From contig CAKTVG010000003.1 in assembly GCA_934622035.1 (NCBI GenBank), positions 62,001-126,000 of the forward strand: a stretch of DNA of 64,000 bases. The letters run 5' to 3'. Shown here in pieces: positions 56,679-64,000 of this stretch (within the stretch, counting starts at the first letter, position 1; every line of letters begins with the position of its first letter). Under the pieces are notes generated by a model. That model had not been told where the DNA came from and searched no databases. It was given only the letters and a program-made list of their open reading frames with translations. A program made the translations under genes and the position numbers. The DNA is from an uncultured Oscillospiraceae bacterium (GTDB lineage Bacteria > Bacillota > Clostridia > Oscillospirales > Oscillospiraceae).

Positions 56679-57656
56679 TTACCGAATCAGATCATGCGGC
56701 CTCTGCCCAAGCAGAACCGCCTTGACATTTTCGGAGGCAACGCGGCGGCATTCCTCCAGCGCCTGCTTACTGACATAGCCGGTGTGCGGCGTGCAGAAGA
56801 AGTTGTCCAGGGTAAACAGCGGATTCATTTCCGGCTTCCAGCCCTCCATCTTCATCGGCTCCTCTTCCGGATCGTCCAGCGCCGCACCGGAAATGACGCC
56901 GTTCTTCAGTGCATGGTACAGCGCCAGATTGTCCACGCATTTGCCGCGCGAGACGCAAACCAAATAAGCCGACGGCTTCATCATCGCGAGCGTTTCGGCA
57001 TTGATGATGTGGTGCGTCTGCTCCGTATGCGGGCAGAAAATGCTGACCACATCCGCACATCGCAGCATCTCCTCCAACTCCATTTTCTTCACGCCATGCG
57101 TGGACATCAGGCTCTCGGAGAGGAAGGGGTCATACGCTCTGACATCAAAGCCGAACATTTGCAGCTTGCGCGCGGCATTCTGCGCAATGCGTCCGAAGCC
57201 AACCATGCCAAACACAGCGCCGCGGTAACGCGGGATGGGTGCCTTCCAATCCTGCCAGCGATAGCTACCCTGATGCACGCATGCGTTGTAGCGCGGGATA
57301 TTACGCATCAGCATAAAGGCCATGGAAATCGCATGGTCTGCGACCTCGTCAAGGCAATAGTCCGGAACATTGGTCACGATGATTCCTTTTTCTTTGCAAG
57401 CCTTTAAATCCAGAATATCGGTGCCAATACCATATCGGGCAATGACCTTGCACTTTGTCAGCTTGTCAATCGTGTCCTTTCCGATCTTCGCATACTGCTG
57501 CAAAATGGCGTCCGCATCGGCGGCAAGCTCGCCCAGCCCCTCGCCGGTTTTACACTTCAGGCCGATGACCTCCGCGCCGATTGGTTCGAGAATCGCCCTT
57601 TCGATCTCGTTGTCCGGGTAGTCGTAGTCGGAAATATAGACCTTAAATTTACTCAT
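56679..57656 (-). CDS. D-2-hydroxyacid dehydrogenase (C-terminal binding protein-like)
   Basis: 325 residues starting MSKFKVYISDYDYPDNEIER. NAD site FGMVGFGRIAQNAARKLQMF (near 148-167); catalytic Arg in YLVCVSRGKCVDNLALY (near 238), Glu in GAALDDPEEEP and His in FFCTPHTGYVSKQ (near 296). It reduces a 2-oxoacid or oxidises a D-2-hydroxyacid with NAD(P). As the last gene of the sugar operon it may interconvert a keto sugar acid (for example a 2-ketoaldonate). The ATG at 57656 has AAGGAG upstream. Confidence 0.9.
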   Translation of the reverse strand: MSKFKVYISDYDYPDNEIERAILEPIGAEVIGLKCKTGEGLGELAADADAILQQYAKIGKDTIDKLTKCKVIARYGIGTDILDLKACKEKGIIVTNVPDYCLDEVADHAISMAFMLMRNIPRYNACVHQGSYRWQDWKAPIPRYRGAVFGMVGFGRIAQNAARKLQMFGFDVRAYDPFLSESLMSTHGVKKMELEEMLRCADVVSIFCPHTEQTHHIINAETLAMMKPSAYLVCVSRGKCVDNLALYHALKNGVISGAALDDPEEEPMKMEGWKPEMNPLFTLDNFFCTPHTGYVSKQALEECRRVASENVKAVLLGQRPHDLIR

Positions 57657-57675
57657 ATTATTCTCCTTGCTTGTG

Positions 57676-57703
57676 CCGTGGGAGACCGGTGGGCCTCCCA
57701 CGG
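57676..57703 (-). other. Intercistronic hairpin after the sugar-binding protein gene
   Basis: CCGTGGGAG (57676-57684) pairs with CTCCCACGG (57695-57703), ten-base loop, no T run. It lies nine bases after the binding-protein stop and may protect that part of the message. Confidence 0.6.
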
Positions 57704-57711
57704 AGCTGCGA

Positions 57712-58770
57712 TCAGTTAAAGCCGTTGGTTGCGTAAATTGCGTTCTGTTCGAGATAGGCGTCAATGTTGTCCTTCGTGACAAGGTTGACGGATGTGTAAA
57801 TATAATTCGGCGTGACCTTCGCGCCCGCTGCTGCATTGTCGGCGGTCAGAGGCATGTCAATGTGCGCTTCGGTCACCAGGCAGACAAGTGCCCAATAGGA
57901 CATGGAAATGTCGTTCTGCGCGAACGTACCGGTAATCGTGCCGTTCTGCACCATTTCCAGAACGTCGGAGTTGCGGTCCAGGCCAAGGACGTCGACCTTG
58001 CCGGTGAGGTTCAGCTCAGCCAGAGCAGTTGCCGCGCCGGAAGCGCCGGTGGAGTCGCAGCACACAAAGCCGTTCAGATCGTCATACTTGATCGCAATGT
58101 CCTTTGCTGCGTTGATTGCGGTAACGGAATCCGCCTTGGTATCGCCGGCGGCAACAACTTCGATATCGGGGTATTCGCTGAAGCCGTCCATGAAGCCCTG
58201 ATAGCGCTCTTCAAACATCGCAGAGCCTGTGATGGTCATAATGGCAACCTTGCCCTTGCCGCCGAGCATTTCCGCATAAAGCTTCGCGCCGGAATAGCCA
58301 AGGTCGTGCTGAGAAGTACCAATGTAAGTGTCGCCCGTTTCGCCGGAATAGCCGACATAAGTTACAACGGGGATACCTGCGGCCTGCGCCTGCTTAATAT
58401 AGGGATCCAACGCAGCGTCGTAGCCCCAGACACAGATGCCCGCCGGTTCCTTTGCCATCGCGGTCTCAAATGCGGAAACCATTGCATTGATGTCGTCGTC
58501 GGCAGGGCCGGTAAAGGAGACCTTCACGCCGAAGAGCTTGCCGGCCATTTCCCAGCCGTACTTCTGAGAGTTGAAGTACTCGATGTTGTTCAGGCAATTG
58601 ACAATCACGTATTCTTCATCGGAGGAGATCATGCTTTGCAGCGTTCCGTCCGCTGCGGCGGGGGCATCGGGGGTCTTGCTTTCGTTGTTCGGCTGCGCGT
58701 TATTGCCGCAGGCGGCAAAGAGGCAGGCAGCCAGTGCGAGGGTAAGAATAAGTGCAAGCAGTTTTTTCAT
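57712..58770 (-). CDS. Sugar ABC transporter binding lipoprotein (ribose type)
   Basis: 352 residues: signal MKKLLALILTLALAACLFAA then CGNN, and a periplasmic-binding protein fold of the LacI-like type (VSAFETAMAKEPAGICVWGY, AGIPVVTYVGYSGETGDTYIGTSQH, DDLNGFVCCDSTGASGAATA). It captures a sugar outside the membrane for the permease and ATPase of the same operon. Sugar identity unknown. Downstream of the dehydrogenase gene by 29 bases. Confidence 0.94.
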   Translation of the reverse strand: MKKLLALILTLALAACLFAACGNNAQPNNESKTPDAPAAADGTLQSMISSDEEYVIVNCLNNIEYFNSQKYGWEMAGKLFGVKVSFTGPADDDINAMVSAFETAMAKEPAGICVWGYDAALDPYIKQAQAAGIPVVTYVGYSGETGDTYIGTSQHDLGYSGAKLYAEMLGGKGKVAIMTITGSAMFEERYQGFMDGFSEYPDIEVVAAGDTKADSVTAINAAKDIAIKYDDLNGFVCCDSTGASGAATALAELNLTGKVDVLGLDRNSDVLEMVQNGTITGTFAQNDISMSYWALVCLVTEAHIDMPLTADNAAAGAKVTPNYIYTSVNLVTKDNIDAYLEQNAIYATNGFN

Positions 58771-58799
58771 TTCTTTTTCTCCTTTTATTTTGTGTATCT

Positions 58800-59852
58800 T
58801 CAGTCCTTGACGATCAGGACCTTGATCCGGCCTTGGCCATGCGAAGTTCTGGCAAATTCCAGTGCTTCCGGGGTCTGCTCAAAGGAATAGCGATGAGAAA
58901 TGCAGGACTCCACATCGATTTTCCCCGCTGCCATCATGTTCAGCGCGGGAGCGAAGCTGTTCGGGCTTGCCAGCGTGCCGTACAGCGTGATATCGCGGCT
59001 GGTGATATACTCCAGCTTGACCGGAACCGTGTCTCTGCCGGTCAGGCTCAATGCGCACAATCTGCCGCCGGGCGCCGTCATGACAATGGCGGTGTTGATA
59101 ACCTCCGGGTTTCCCGTGTCCTCAAAAACGACGTCAGCATAGTCTCCAAACCATTCCTTAATGGATTCCAGCACATCGCACTGCTTGGAATTGAACAGCC
59201 GCAGACCCCACTTTCCTTCGATCAGCGGACGGTGCATCTCCTTGCGCGCAACGACCGCAACCTTGCCCGCACCGCAATAGGCCGCAAGCTGCGCATTTAA
59301 AAGGCCAATGGGTCCGTCGCCGAAGACGACGACATTGTCGCCCGGTTCGATTCCGGTGCGGCGGACGGCGTAAAGCACCGTCGCCAAAGGCTCTACCAGC
59401 GCCGCCTGCTCCGGCGTGATGCCGGCGGGCACCTTGTAGATATTTTTGCCATCGGTTTTGAGATATTCCGCCATGGAGCCGTCGTAGCGGATCACGCCCA
59501 GCTCGGTGCGATTGGAGCAGAGGTGATACTTGCCCTTTTTGCAGTTCTTACATCTGCCGCAGCCAATGGAGATGTCGCCCACCACGAGGTCGCCGACGTC
59601 AAAGCCGGTCACGCCGCTGCCCAATTCCTCGACGGTGCCGCACCATTCATGGCCGGGCGTCAGAGGCATCTTGGACAGGCCGTCTCTGTAGTAAGACATG
59701 CTGCCGTCGTAAAGCTCCACATCCGTCGTGCAGATGCCGGTGGCAAGCACGCGAATCAGAACCTCATGCGGCTCCAGCTGGGGAATGGGAACCTCCTGCT
59801 TTTCGATCTTCAGGGGTGCAGTGACGCGAAATGCCTGCATGGTACCTTTCAT
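58800..59852 (-). CDS. Zinc-dependent medium-chain dehydrogenase
   Basis: 350 residues starting MKGTMQAFRVTAPLKIEKQE. Catalytic zinc residues: Cys in GICTTDVEL (near 39), GHEW (near 66); the structural zinc loop is CGRCKNCKKGKYHLC (near 97-111). NAD site VVVFGDGPIGLLNAQLAAYC (near 170). It resembles sorbitol or L-threonine dehydrogenases and here should oxidise a sugar alcohol or aldonate brought in by the transporter. GGAGG is nine bases before the ATG at 59852. Second polypeptide after the permease. Confidence 0.93.
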   Translation of the reverse strand: MKGTMQAFRVTAPLKIEKQEVPIPQLEPHEVLIRVLATGICTTDVELYDGSMSYYRDGLSKMPLTPGHEWCGTVEELGSGVTGFDVGDLVVGDISIGCGRCKNCKKGKYHLCSNRTELGVIRYDGSMAEYLKTDGKNIYKVPAGITPEQAALVEPLATVLYAVRRTGIEPGDNVVVFGDGPIGLLNAQLAAYCGAGKVAVVARKEMHRPLIEGKWGLRLFNSKQCDVLESIKEWFGDYADVVFEDTGNPEVINTAIVMTAPGGRLCALSLTGRDTVPVKLEYITSRDITLYGTLASPNSFAPALNMMAAGKIDVESCISHRYSFEQTPEALEFARTSHGQGRIKVLIVKD

Positions 59853-59872
59853 AGTTTTTTGCCTCCTTTGAA

Positions 59873-60856
59873 TTACAGCGCCGTTTTTCCGGCCGCTTTT
59901 TTCTTTTCGCTGAGTGCGTCGAAGAGAATCGCCACAATCAGGATTACACCAGTAACAAAATTCTGCCAGTAGATGTTCACACCAAGCAGGTTCAGCGCGG
60001 TGGACAGCATGGCAAGGAACAGTGCGCCGAGCACGGACGCCCACACGGAGCCCTTGCCTCCGTTCAAGCTTGCACCACCGATGATACAGGCGGTGATGGT
60101 GTCCATGGCGGTATCCGAGCCGATGGTGACGGAGGCCGCGCCGAAGCGGGCCGTAATCATAATGCCCGCAATGCCGGAGCACAGGCCGCACAGGCAGAAG
60201 CACACGATTTTGGCGCGCTCCACCTTCATACCGCTGAGCTTGGCGGCCTTTTCATTGCTTCCGATGTAGAAGACCTGCCGCGCAGCGCGGTTGTTGCGGA
60301 GCATATAGTCTGCAAAGAGAACAATGACCAGCAGCACAAGGATGGGATACTGGATGCCGAGGCCGGGAATTGTTCCCTGGCCGATCTTGTTGAAGGCCTC
60401 CGGCAGGCCGGTCACAGACCGCCCGTGAGAGGCAACCAGCATCAAGCCCTCCAACGCACAGCTCATACCAAGTGTGGTGATGAAGGAGTTCAGGCCGATC
60501 TTTGCCACAAGGAAGCCGTTGAGCCAGCCGATGGCGACCGAACACAAAAGCGCAATCAGAATTGCAGGAACCACCGGCACGCCCTTGGTCATGCACAGGC
60601 CGCACAGGACGCCCGTGATTGCCATGTTCATGCCGACGGACAGATCCATCTGGCCGCATGCCAGAAGCAGCACCATACCGACCGCAACGAGGCCTTCCAC
60701 GGTAATGCTCATGAGCATGGAGAGAATGTTGGCCCTCTTGAGAAATACCGGCGTAAACAGTGAAACCACCAGACCGGCAACCACCAGAGCGATAAGCAGA
60801 ACGAATTCTCTGGCGGTCAGAATTCGTTTCAGTCGAACGGAAAAGCTGTTTTGCAT
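59873..60856 (-). CDS. Ribose-type sugar ABC permease
   Basis: 327 residues with about nine or ten helices; typical segments are FTPVFLKRANILSMLMSITV, GMVLLLACGQMDLSVGMNMA and GGASLNGGKGSVWASVLGAL, which match RbsC/XylH permeases. It works with the duplicated ATPase and the lipoprotein. The start at 60856 has GGAGG upstream, 12 bases after the ATPase gene. Confidence 0.94.
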   Translation of the reverse strand: MQNSFSVRLKRILTAREFVLLIALVVAGLVVSLFTPVFLKRANILSMLMSITVEGLVAVGMVLLLACGQMDLSVGMNMAITGVLCGLCMTKGVPVVPAILIALLCSVAIGWLNGFLVAKIGLNSFITTLGMSCALEGLMLVASHGRSVTGLPEAFNKIGQGTIPGLGIQYPILVLLVIVLFADYMLRNNRAARQVFYIGSNEKAAKLSGMKVERAKIVCFCLCGLCSGIAGIMITARFGAASVTIGSDTAMDTITACIIGGASLNGGKGSVWASVLGALFLAMLSTALNLLGVNIYWQNFVTGVILIVAILFDALSEKKKAAGKTAL

Positions 60857-60868
60857 GATGTCTCCTCC

Positions 60869-62377
60869 TTATTTGCTTGCTTCCTGCCGGGTGCCGGTTG
60901 CAAGATGCATGATTTTGTTTTCATCGAAGTCTTCCTTCCCGACCTCGCCGGACACCGTGCCATTATGCATAACCACGATCCGGTCGCAGATGCCGAGAAG
61001 CTCCGGCAGCTCCGAGGAGACCACCAGCACGCAGTTGCCCGCGTCCGCATGCTCCTTCAGCATTTGATAAATTTCCGCCTTTGCGCCGACATCCACGCCG
61101 CGCGTCGGCTCATCAACAATCAGAACCTTCGGGTCGAGTCCCATCCACATGGCAAGCAGGCACTTTTGCTGATTGCCGCCGGAAAGATGTCCCATCGTCT
61201 GCCGCAGAGAAGGCGTCGCAACGCGAAAGCGCTTCACCTGCTGCCGGGCGTAGTTCTGCATCTCGTCGTTTTTCAGCATGCCGCGGCGGCTGAAGCGCCT
61301 GAGCTGCGTGGCGGCAATGTTGCGGGCGATGTCGAATTCCAGAAACAGGCCCAGCCCCTTGCGATCCTCGGAAACATAGCCAAGTCCGCTGCGGACGGCA
61401 TCCTGCGTGGAACGGATTCTGAGCTCTCTGCCGTCCAGGCAAACTCTGCCCGTACGCTTGTGCGCACCCATGATGCCGAGCGCCATTTCCGTGCGGCCCG
61501 CGCCGATGAGCCCGGCAACGCCGACGATTTCTCCCCGGCGGATACCAAAGGAAACATCATGATACATGCTTCCGCCGCTCAGGCCCTCCACCGCAAAGGC
61601 AAAGTGCTCTGAAAGCTTCCGCTCACGCTGCTCTGTGCCGAAGAGCTGCGTGATTTCGCGGCCAACCATCATGCCGATGATTTTTCCCGCGGTTGCCTCC
61701 TGCGTCTGCATGCTGCCGACATAGCTGCCGTCGCGCATAACAACGATGCGGTCCGAAAGGGCAAACACCTCGTCAAGCTTATGTGTAATGTAGAGGAAGG
61801 CATAGCCCTGCGCCTTCAAGCGGCGAACATTTTCAAACATCAGCTCGATCTGATCCTCCGCCAGTGAGCTGGTCGGCTCGTCAAGAATGATGATCTTCGC
61901 TCCCGTATTGATCGCACGAATGATCTCCAGAAGCTGCTGCGTGCCGACCGGCAGATGCTTGACCAGCGTGCGGGGATTCAAATTCAGGTGGAAGCTTTTC
62001 AGCAGCTCCTCCGTTTTTTCATAAAGGGTCTTCCAGGAGATCATGCCCGCAGCATTCACCGGCTGGCGGTTCAGGAAGATGTTCTCGGCAATGGTCATCT
62101 CCCCTACCATCGTCAGCTCCTGGTGCACCATCGTGATTCCGTGCTGCATGGCATCCATCGCAGAGGAAAAGCTGACCTTCTCCCCGTTGACATAGAGCCG
62201 GCCGGCGTCCGGGCGCTCGATGCCGCAGATCATCTTTGACATCGTGGATTTGCCTGCGCCGTTTTCTCCCAGCAGCGCGAGCACCTCGCCCGCATGCAGC
62301 TCCAGCGATACGTCCTTGACGGCAACCACGCCAGGATATTCCTTGCGCAGCCCCTCTGCTTTTAATACAACCGACAT
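60869..62377 (-). CDS. Ribose-type sugar ABC ATPase (two ATPase domains)
   Basis: 502 residues with two ABC domains. First: GENGAGKSTMSKMI (near 37), LPVGTQQLLEI signature, IIILDEPTSSLAE. Second: degenerate Walker A GLIGAGRTEMALGIMG and signature HLSGGNQQKCLLAMWMGL with VLIVDEPTRGVDVGAKAE. The degenerate second Walker A is normal for RbsA/MglA. The ATG at 62377 has GGGAGG seven bases upstream and follows kdgK by 19 bases. Confidence 0.95.
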   Translation of the reverse strand: MSVVLKAEGLRKEYPGVVAVKDVSLELHAGEVLALLGENGAGKSTMSKMICGIERPDAGRLYVNGEKVSFSSAMDAMQHGITMVHQELTMVGEMTIAENIFLNRQPVNAAGMISWKTLYEKTEELLKSFHLNLNPRTLVKHLPVGTQQLLEIIRAINTGAKIIILDEPTSSLAEDQIELMFENVRRLKAQGYAFLYITHKLDEVFALSDRIVVMRDGSYVGSMQTQEATAGKIIGMMVGREITQLFGTEQRERKLSEHFAFAVEGLSGGSMYHDVSFGIRRGEIVGVAGLIGAGRTEMALGIMGAHKRTGRVCLDGRELRIRSTQDAVRSGLGYVSEDRKGLGLFLEFDIARNIAATQLRRFSRRGMLKNDEMQNYARQQVKRFRVATPSLRQTMGHLSGGNQQKCLLAMWMGLDPKVLIVDEPTRGVDVGAKAEIYQMLKEHADAGNCVLVVSSELPELLGICDRIVVMHNGTVSGEVGKEDFDENKIMHLATGTRQEASK

Positions 62378-62396
62378 TGGCTTGCCTCCCTGCTTC

Positions 62397-63419
62397 TCAG
62401 CGCTGCACACGTCCGGAACCGTCGCCCTTCATCAGCGCCCTGACCTCTGCGACGGTCGACTGGCTGAAGTCGTTCTCCGTCGCCTGCTTCAGGCAGGAGG
62501 CCGCAACGGCAAAATCAATCGCCTCCTGCGGGGCATAGCCCTGCATCAGGGCATAAATCAGGCCGCCGCCGAAGCTGTCGCCGCCGCCGACGCGGTCGAC
62601 CAGATGGATCCTATACTCACGGGAGGCATAAAGCCGTTCGCCGTCGCAGAGGATGCCCGCCCAGGTATTGTCGCTGGCAGACAGGCTGCCGCGGAGTGTG
62701 ATGGCAACCTTTTTCATACCGAAGCGCTCCATGAGCTGCTGTGCTACGGAGCGATACCCCTCCAGGCTCAGCTTGCCGCTTGTCACGTCCGTATCCGCCG
62801 CCCGAATACCGAACACCTTCTCGGCATCCTCTTCATTGGCAATGCAGACATCGACGTACCGCATCAGCTCCTGCATTACTGCCCCCGCCTTTTCCGTAGA
62901 CCAGAGGTTTTTGCGATAGTTCAGATCACAGGAAACGGTGAGGCCCTTTTCCTTTGCTTTCCGGCAAGCGTCAAGGCAGATTCCCGCAAGCGAATCAGAA
63001 AGCGCCGGAGTAATACCGGTGAAATGGAACCAGCTCGCCCCCTCAAAAATTCTGTCCCAGTCAAAGTCCTCCGCAGCCGCCGCAGCGATGGAGGAGTGCT
63101 TTCTGTCATAAATGACCTTGGACGGGCGCTGTGAAGCGCCCTTCTCTACAAAGTAGATTCCGAAGCGCTCGCCGCCGAGCACGATGTCCGAAACATCGAC
63201 GCGGTAGCCGCGCAGCACACGCAGCGCCTGGCGCGTCAGATCGTTGTCCGGAAGCTTTGTTACGAATTTCGCCTCGCCGCCGTAATTGGCCACGGAAACG
63301 GCAACATTCGCCTCGCCGCCCGCAAAGGTCATGCCGAATTCACTCGCCTGCACCACACGCAGATAACCCGGCGGGCTGAAGCGGCACATAATCTCGCCGA
63401 AGCATACCAGTTTTCCCAT
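62397..63419 (-). CDS. kdgK: 2-dehydro-3-deoxygluconate kinase (PfkB family)
   Basis: 340 residues starting MGKLVCFGEIMCRFSPPGYL. The PfkB signatures are GGEANVAVSVANYGG (near 33) and VDRVGGGDSFGGGLIYALMQ (near 268-287), the second with the catalytic Asp; the pattern DRVGGGDSF is that of KDG kinases. It makes KDPG from KDG for the aldolase encoded next. Two tandem ATGs exist (63422, 63419); the second is better spaced from GGAGG. Confidence 0.9.
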   Translation of the reverse strand: MGKLVCFGEIMCRFSPPGYLRVVQASEFGMTFAGGEANVAVSVANYGGEAKFVTKLPDNDLTRQALRVLRGYRVDVSDIVLGGERFGIYFVEKGASQRPSKVIYDRKHSSIAAAAAEDFDWDRIFEGASWFHFTGITPALSDSLAGICLDACRKAKEKGLTVSCDLNYRKNLWSTEKAGAVMQELMRYVDVCIANEEDAEKVFGIRAADTDVTSGKLSLEGYRSVAQQLMERFGMKKVAITLRGSLSASDNTWAGILCDGERLYASREYRIHLVDRVGGGDSFGGGLIYALMQGYAPQEAIDFAVAASCLKQATENDFSQSTVAEVRALMKGDGSGRVQR

Positions 63420-63432
63420 CATTTCCTCCCCC

Positions 63433-64000
63433 TCAGAGCCGCGCAGCCGCGGCGACATAGCGCCGTGCCAGCTCCGTCATTCCTGCAAAATCGCCCGCGG
63501 CGATCAACTTCTTGTTGACAATGTTGCCGCCGATGCCGAAGCCGCAGACTCCGGCGCGGTAAAATTCCTCCATATTTTCATCATTGACGCCGCCGACAGC
63601 CAGCATCGGGATGTGGCTCAGCGGCGCGCGGATTGCGCGGATGTAACCCGCACCGAGGTTGTCCGTCGGGAACAGCTTTACAAAATCCGCCCCCGCCTCG
63701 TAAGCCTCCACGATCTCCGAAGGCGTCATCGCGCCGGGCATGGCAAGCATTCCCAGCCGCTTTGCCTCGCGGATCAGCGCCGGATTTGTATTCGGAGAGA
63801 TCATGTAGCGCGCTCCTGCCCGGTGCGCCGCATACAGCTGCTGCATTGTGACGACCGTGCCTGCGCCAACATACAGCTCAGGAAAGCGCCCGGCAATTGC
63901 TTCAATCGCGCGGTAGGTATCCTCGATACAGGTCGGCGAGTTCTGGCTGAAGGTGACCTCCACAAAGCGGATGCCGCCGTCATAGAGCGCCTGCACAACC
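63433..64000 (-). CDS. eda: KDPG/KHG aldolase (5' end cut by window edge)
   Basis: About 188 residues are visible; the first 20 or so lie beyond the right edge. Active-site Glu is in FVEVTFSQNSP, the phosphate-binding/Thr part in LYVGAGTVVTMQQL, and the Schiff-base Lys in AGADFVKLFPTDNLGAGY. Family I aldolase that splits KDPG to pyruvate and glyceraldehyde 3-phosphate. It precedes kdgK by 13 bases, so both are the first visible genes of the sugar operon. Confidence 0.93.
   Translation of the reverse strand, partial: VVQALYDGGIRFVEVTFSQNSPTCIEDTYRAIEAIAGRFPELYVGAGTVVTMQQLYAAHRAGARYMISPNTNPALIREAKRLGMLAMPGAMTPSEIVEAYEAGADFVKLFPTDNLGAGYIRAIRAPLSHIPMLAVGGVNDENMEEFYRAGVCGFGIGGNIVNKKLIAAGDFAGMTELARRYVAAAARL

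Overview
The window looks like chromosomal DNA of a spore-forming, high-GC Firmicute in class Clostridia, probably Oscillospiraceae or a close relative. This is inferred from PolC, omega, RemA, a PASTA kinase with its phosphatase, cdaA-cdaR, a SipL-type spore coat morphogenesis protein, YlmH, a YhbD-bactofilin pair, strong Shine-Dalgarno sites and no outer-membrane genes. No rRNA, tRNA, CRISPR array, prophage or intact insertion sequence was seen. Most genes lie on the minus strand.

Layout. 1-8.9 kb: an edge-truncated lipoprotein, yceD-rpmF, an RluA pseudouridine synthase, a self-regulated-looking YhbD-bactofilin pair, an 88-residue protein with oligoendopeptidase F, a four-cluster ferredoxin, a small lipoprotein, a SipL-type SPOCS/LysM protein and a 50-residue membrane protein. 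8.9-24.9 kb: a tightly packed run of 16 minus-strand genes, read cdaA, cdaR, rseC-like, DUF5685, J-domain protein, yicC, remA, gmk, rpoZ, priA, def, fmt, rsmB, rlmN, prpC, prkC, rsgA (17 counting rsgA), apparently from one promoter overlapping the end of the cysteine desulfurase gene. 24.9-30.3 kb: a DUF3343-cysteine desulfurase pair, an AT-richer patch with two exported proteins of unknown role, ylmH, a small membrane protein and a uridine phosphorylase. 30.4-41 kb: pyrH-frr-uppS-cdsA-dxr-rseP-ispG-polC, which links UMP kinase, ribosome recycling, envelope lipid and isoprenoid synthesis and DNA replication.

41-56.6 kb: glnS, a tandem GNAT protein, a GH25 lysozyme, a divergent CapA-like lipoprotein, a MATE exporter behind a long palindrome, a zinc-ribbon protein, ruvCAB led by a small membrane protein and a LexA-like box, an alpha/beta hydrolase, a polar amino acid ABC transporter behind ArgR-like boxes, an ICMT-type methyltransferase, and an overlapping nucleotidyltransferase-TetR pair. 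56.7-64 kb: a sugar or sugar-acid utilisation operon (KDPG aldolase, KDG kinase, ribose-type ABC transporter, zinc dehydrogenase, D-2-hydroxyacid dehydrogenase) that runs off the right edge.

The window is mostly housekeeping. The points most worth following are the operator placed inside the YhbD promoter spacer, a terminator whose 3' arm doubles as a ribosome binding site, a Cys-tailed J-domain protein coupled to DUF5685, the DUF3343-desulfurase pair, the LexA-like and ArgR-like sites, a possible 20-codon sigma-factor remnant, and the unassigned sugar pathway.
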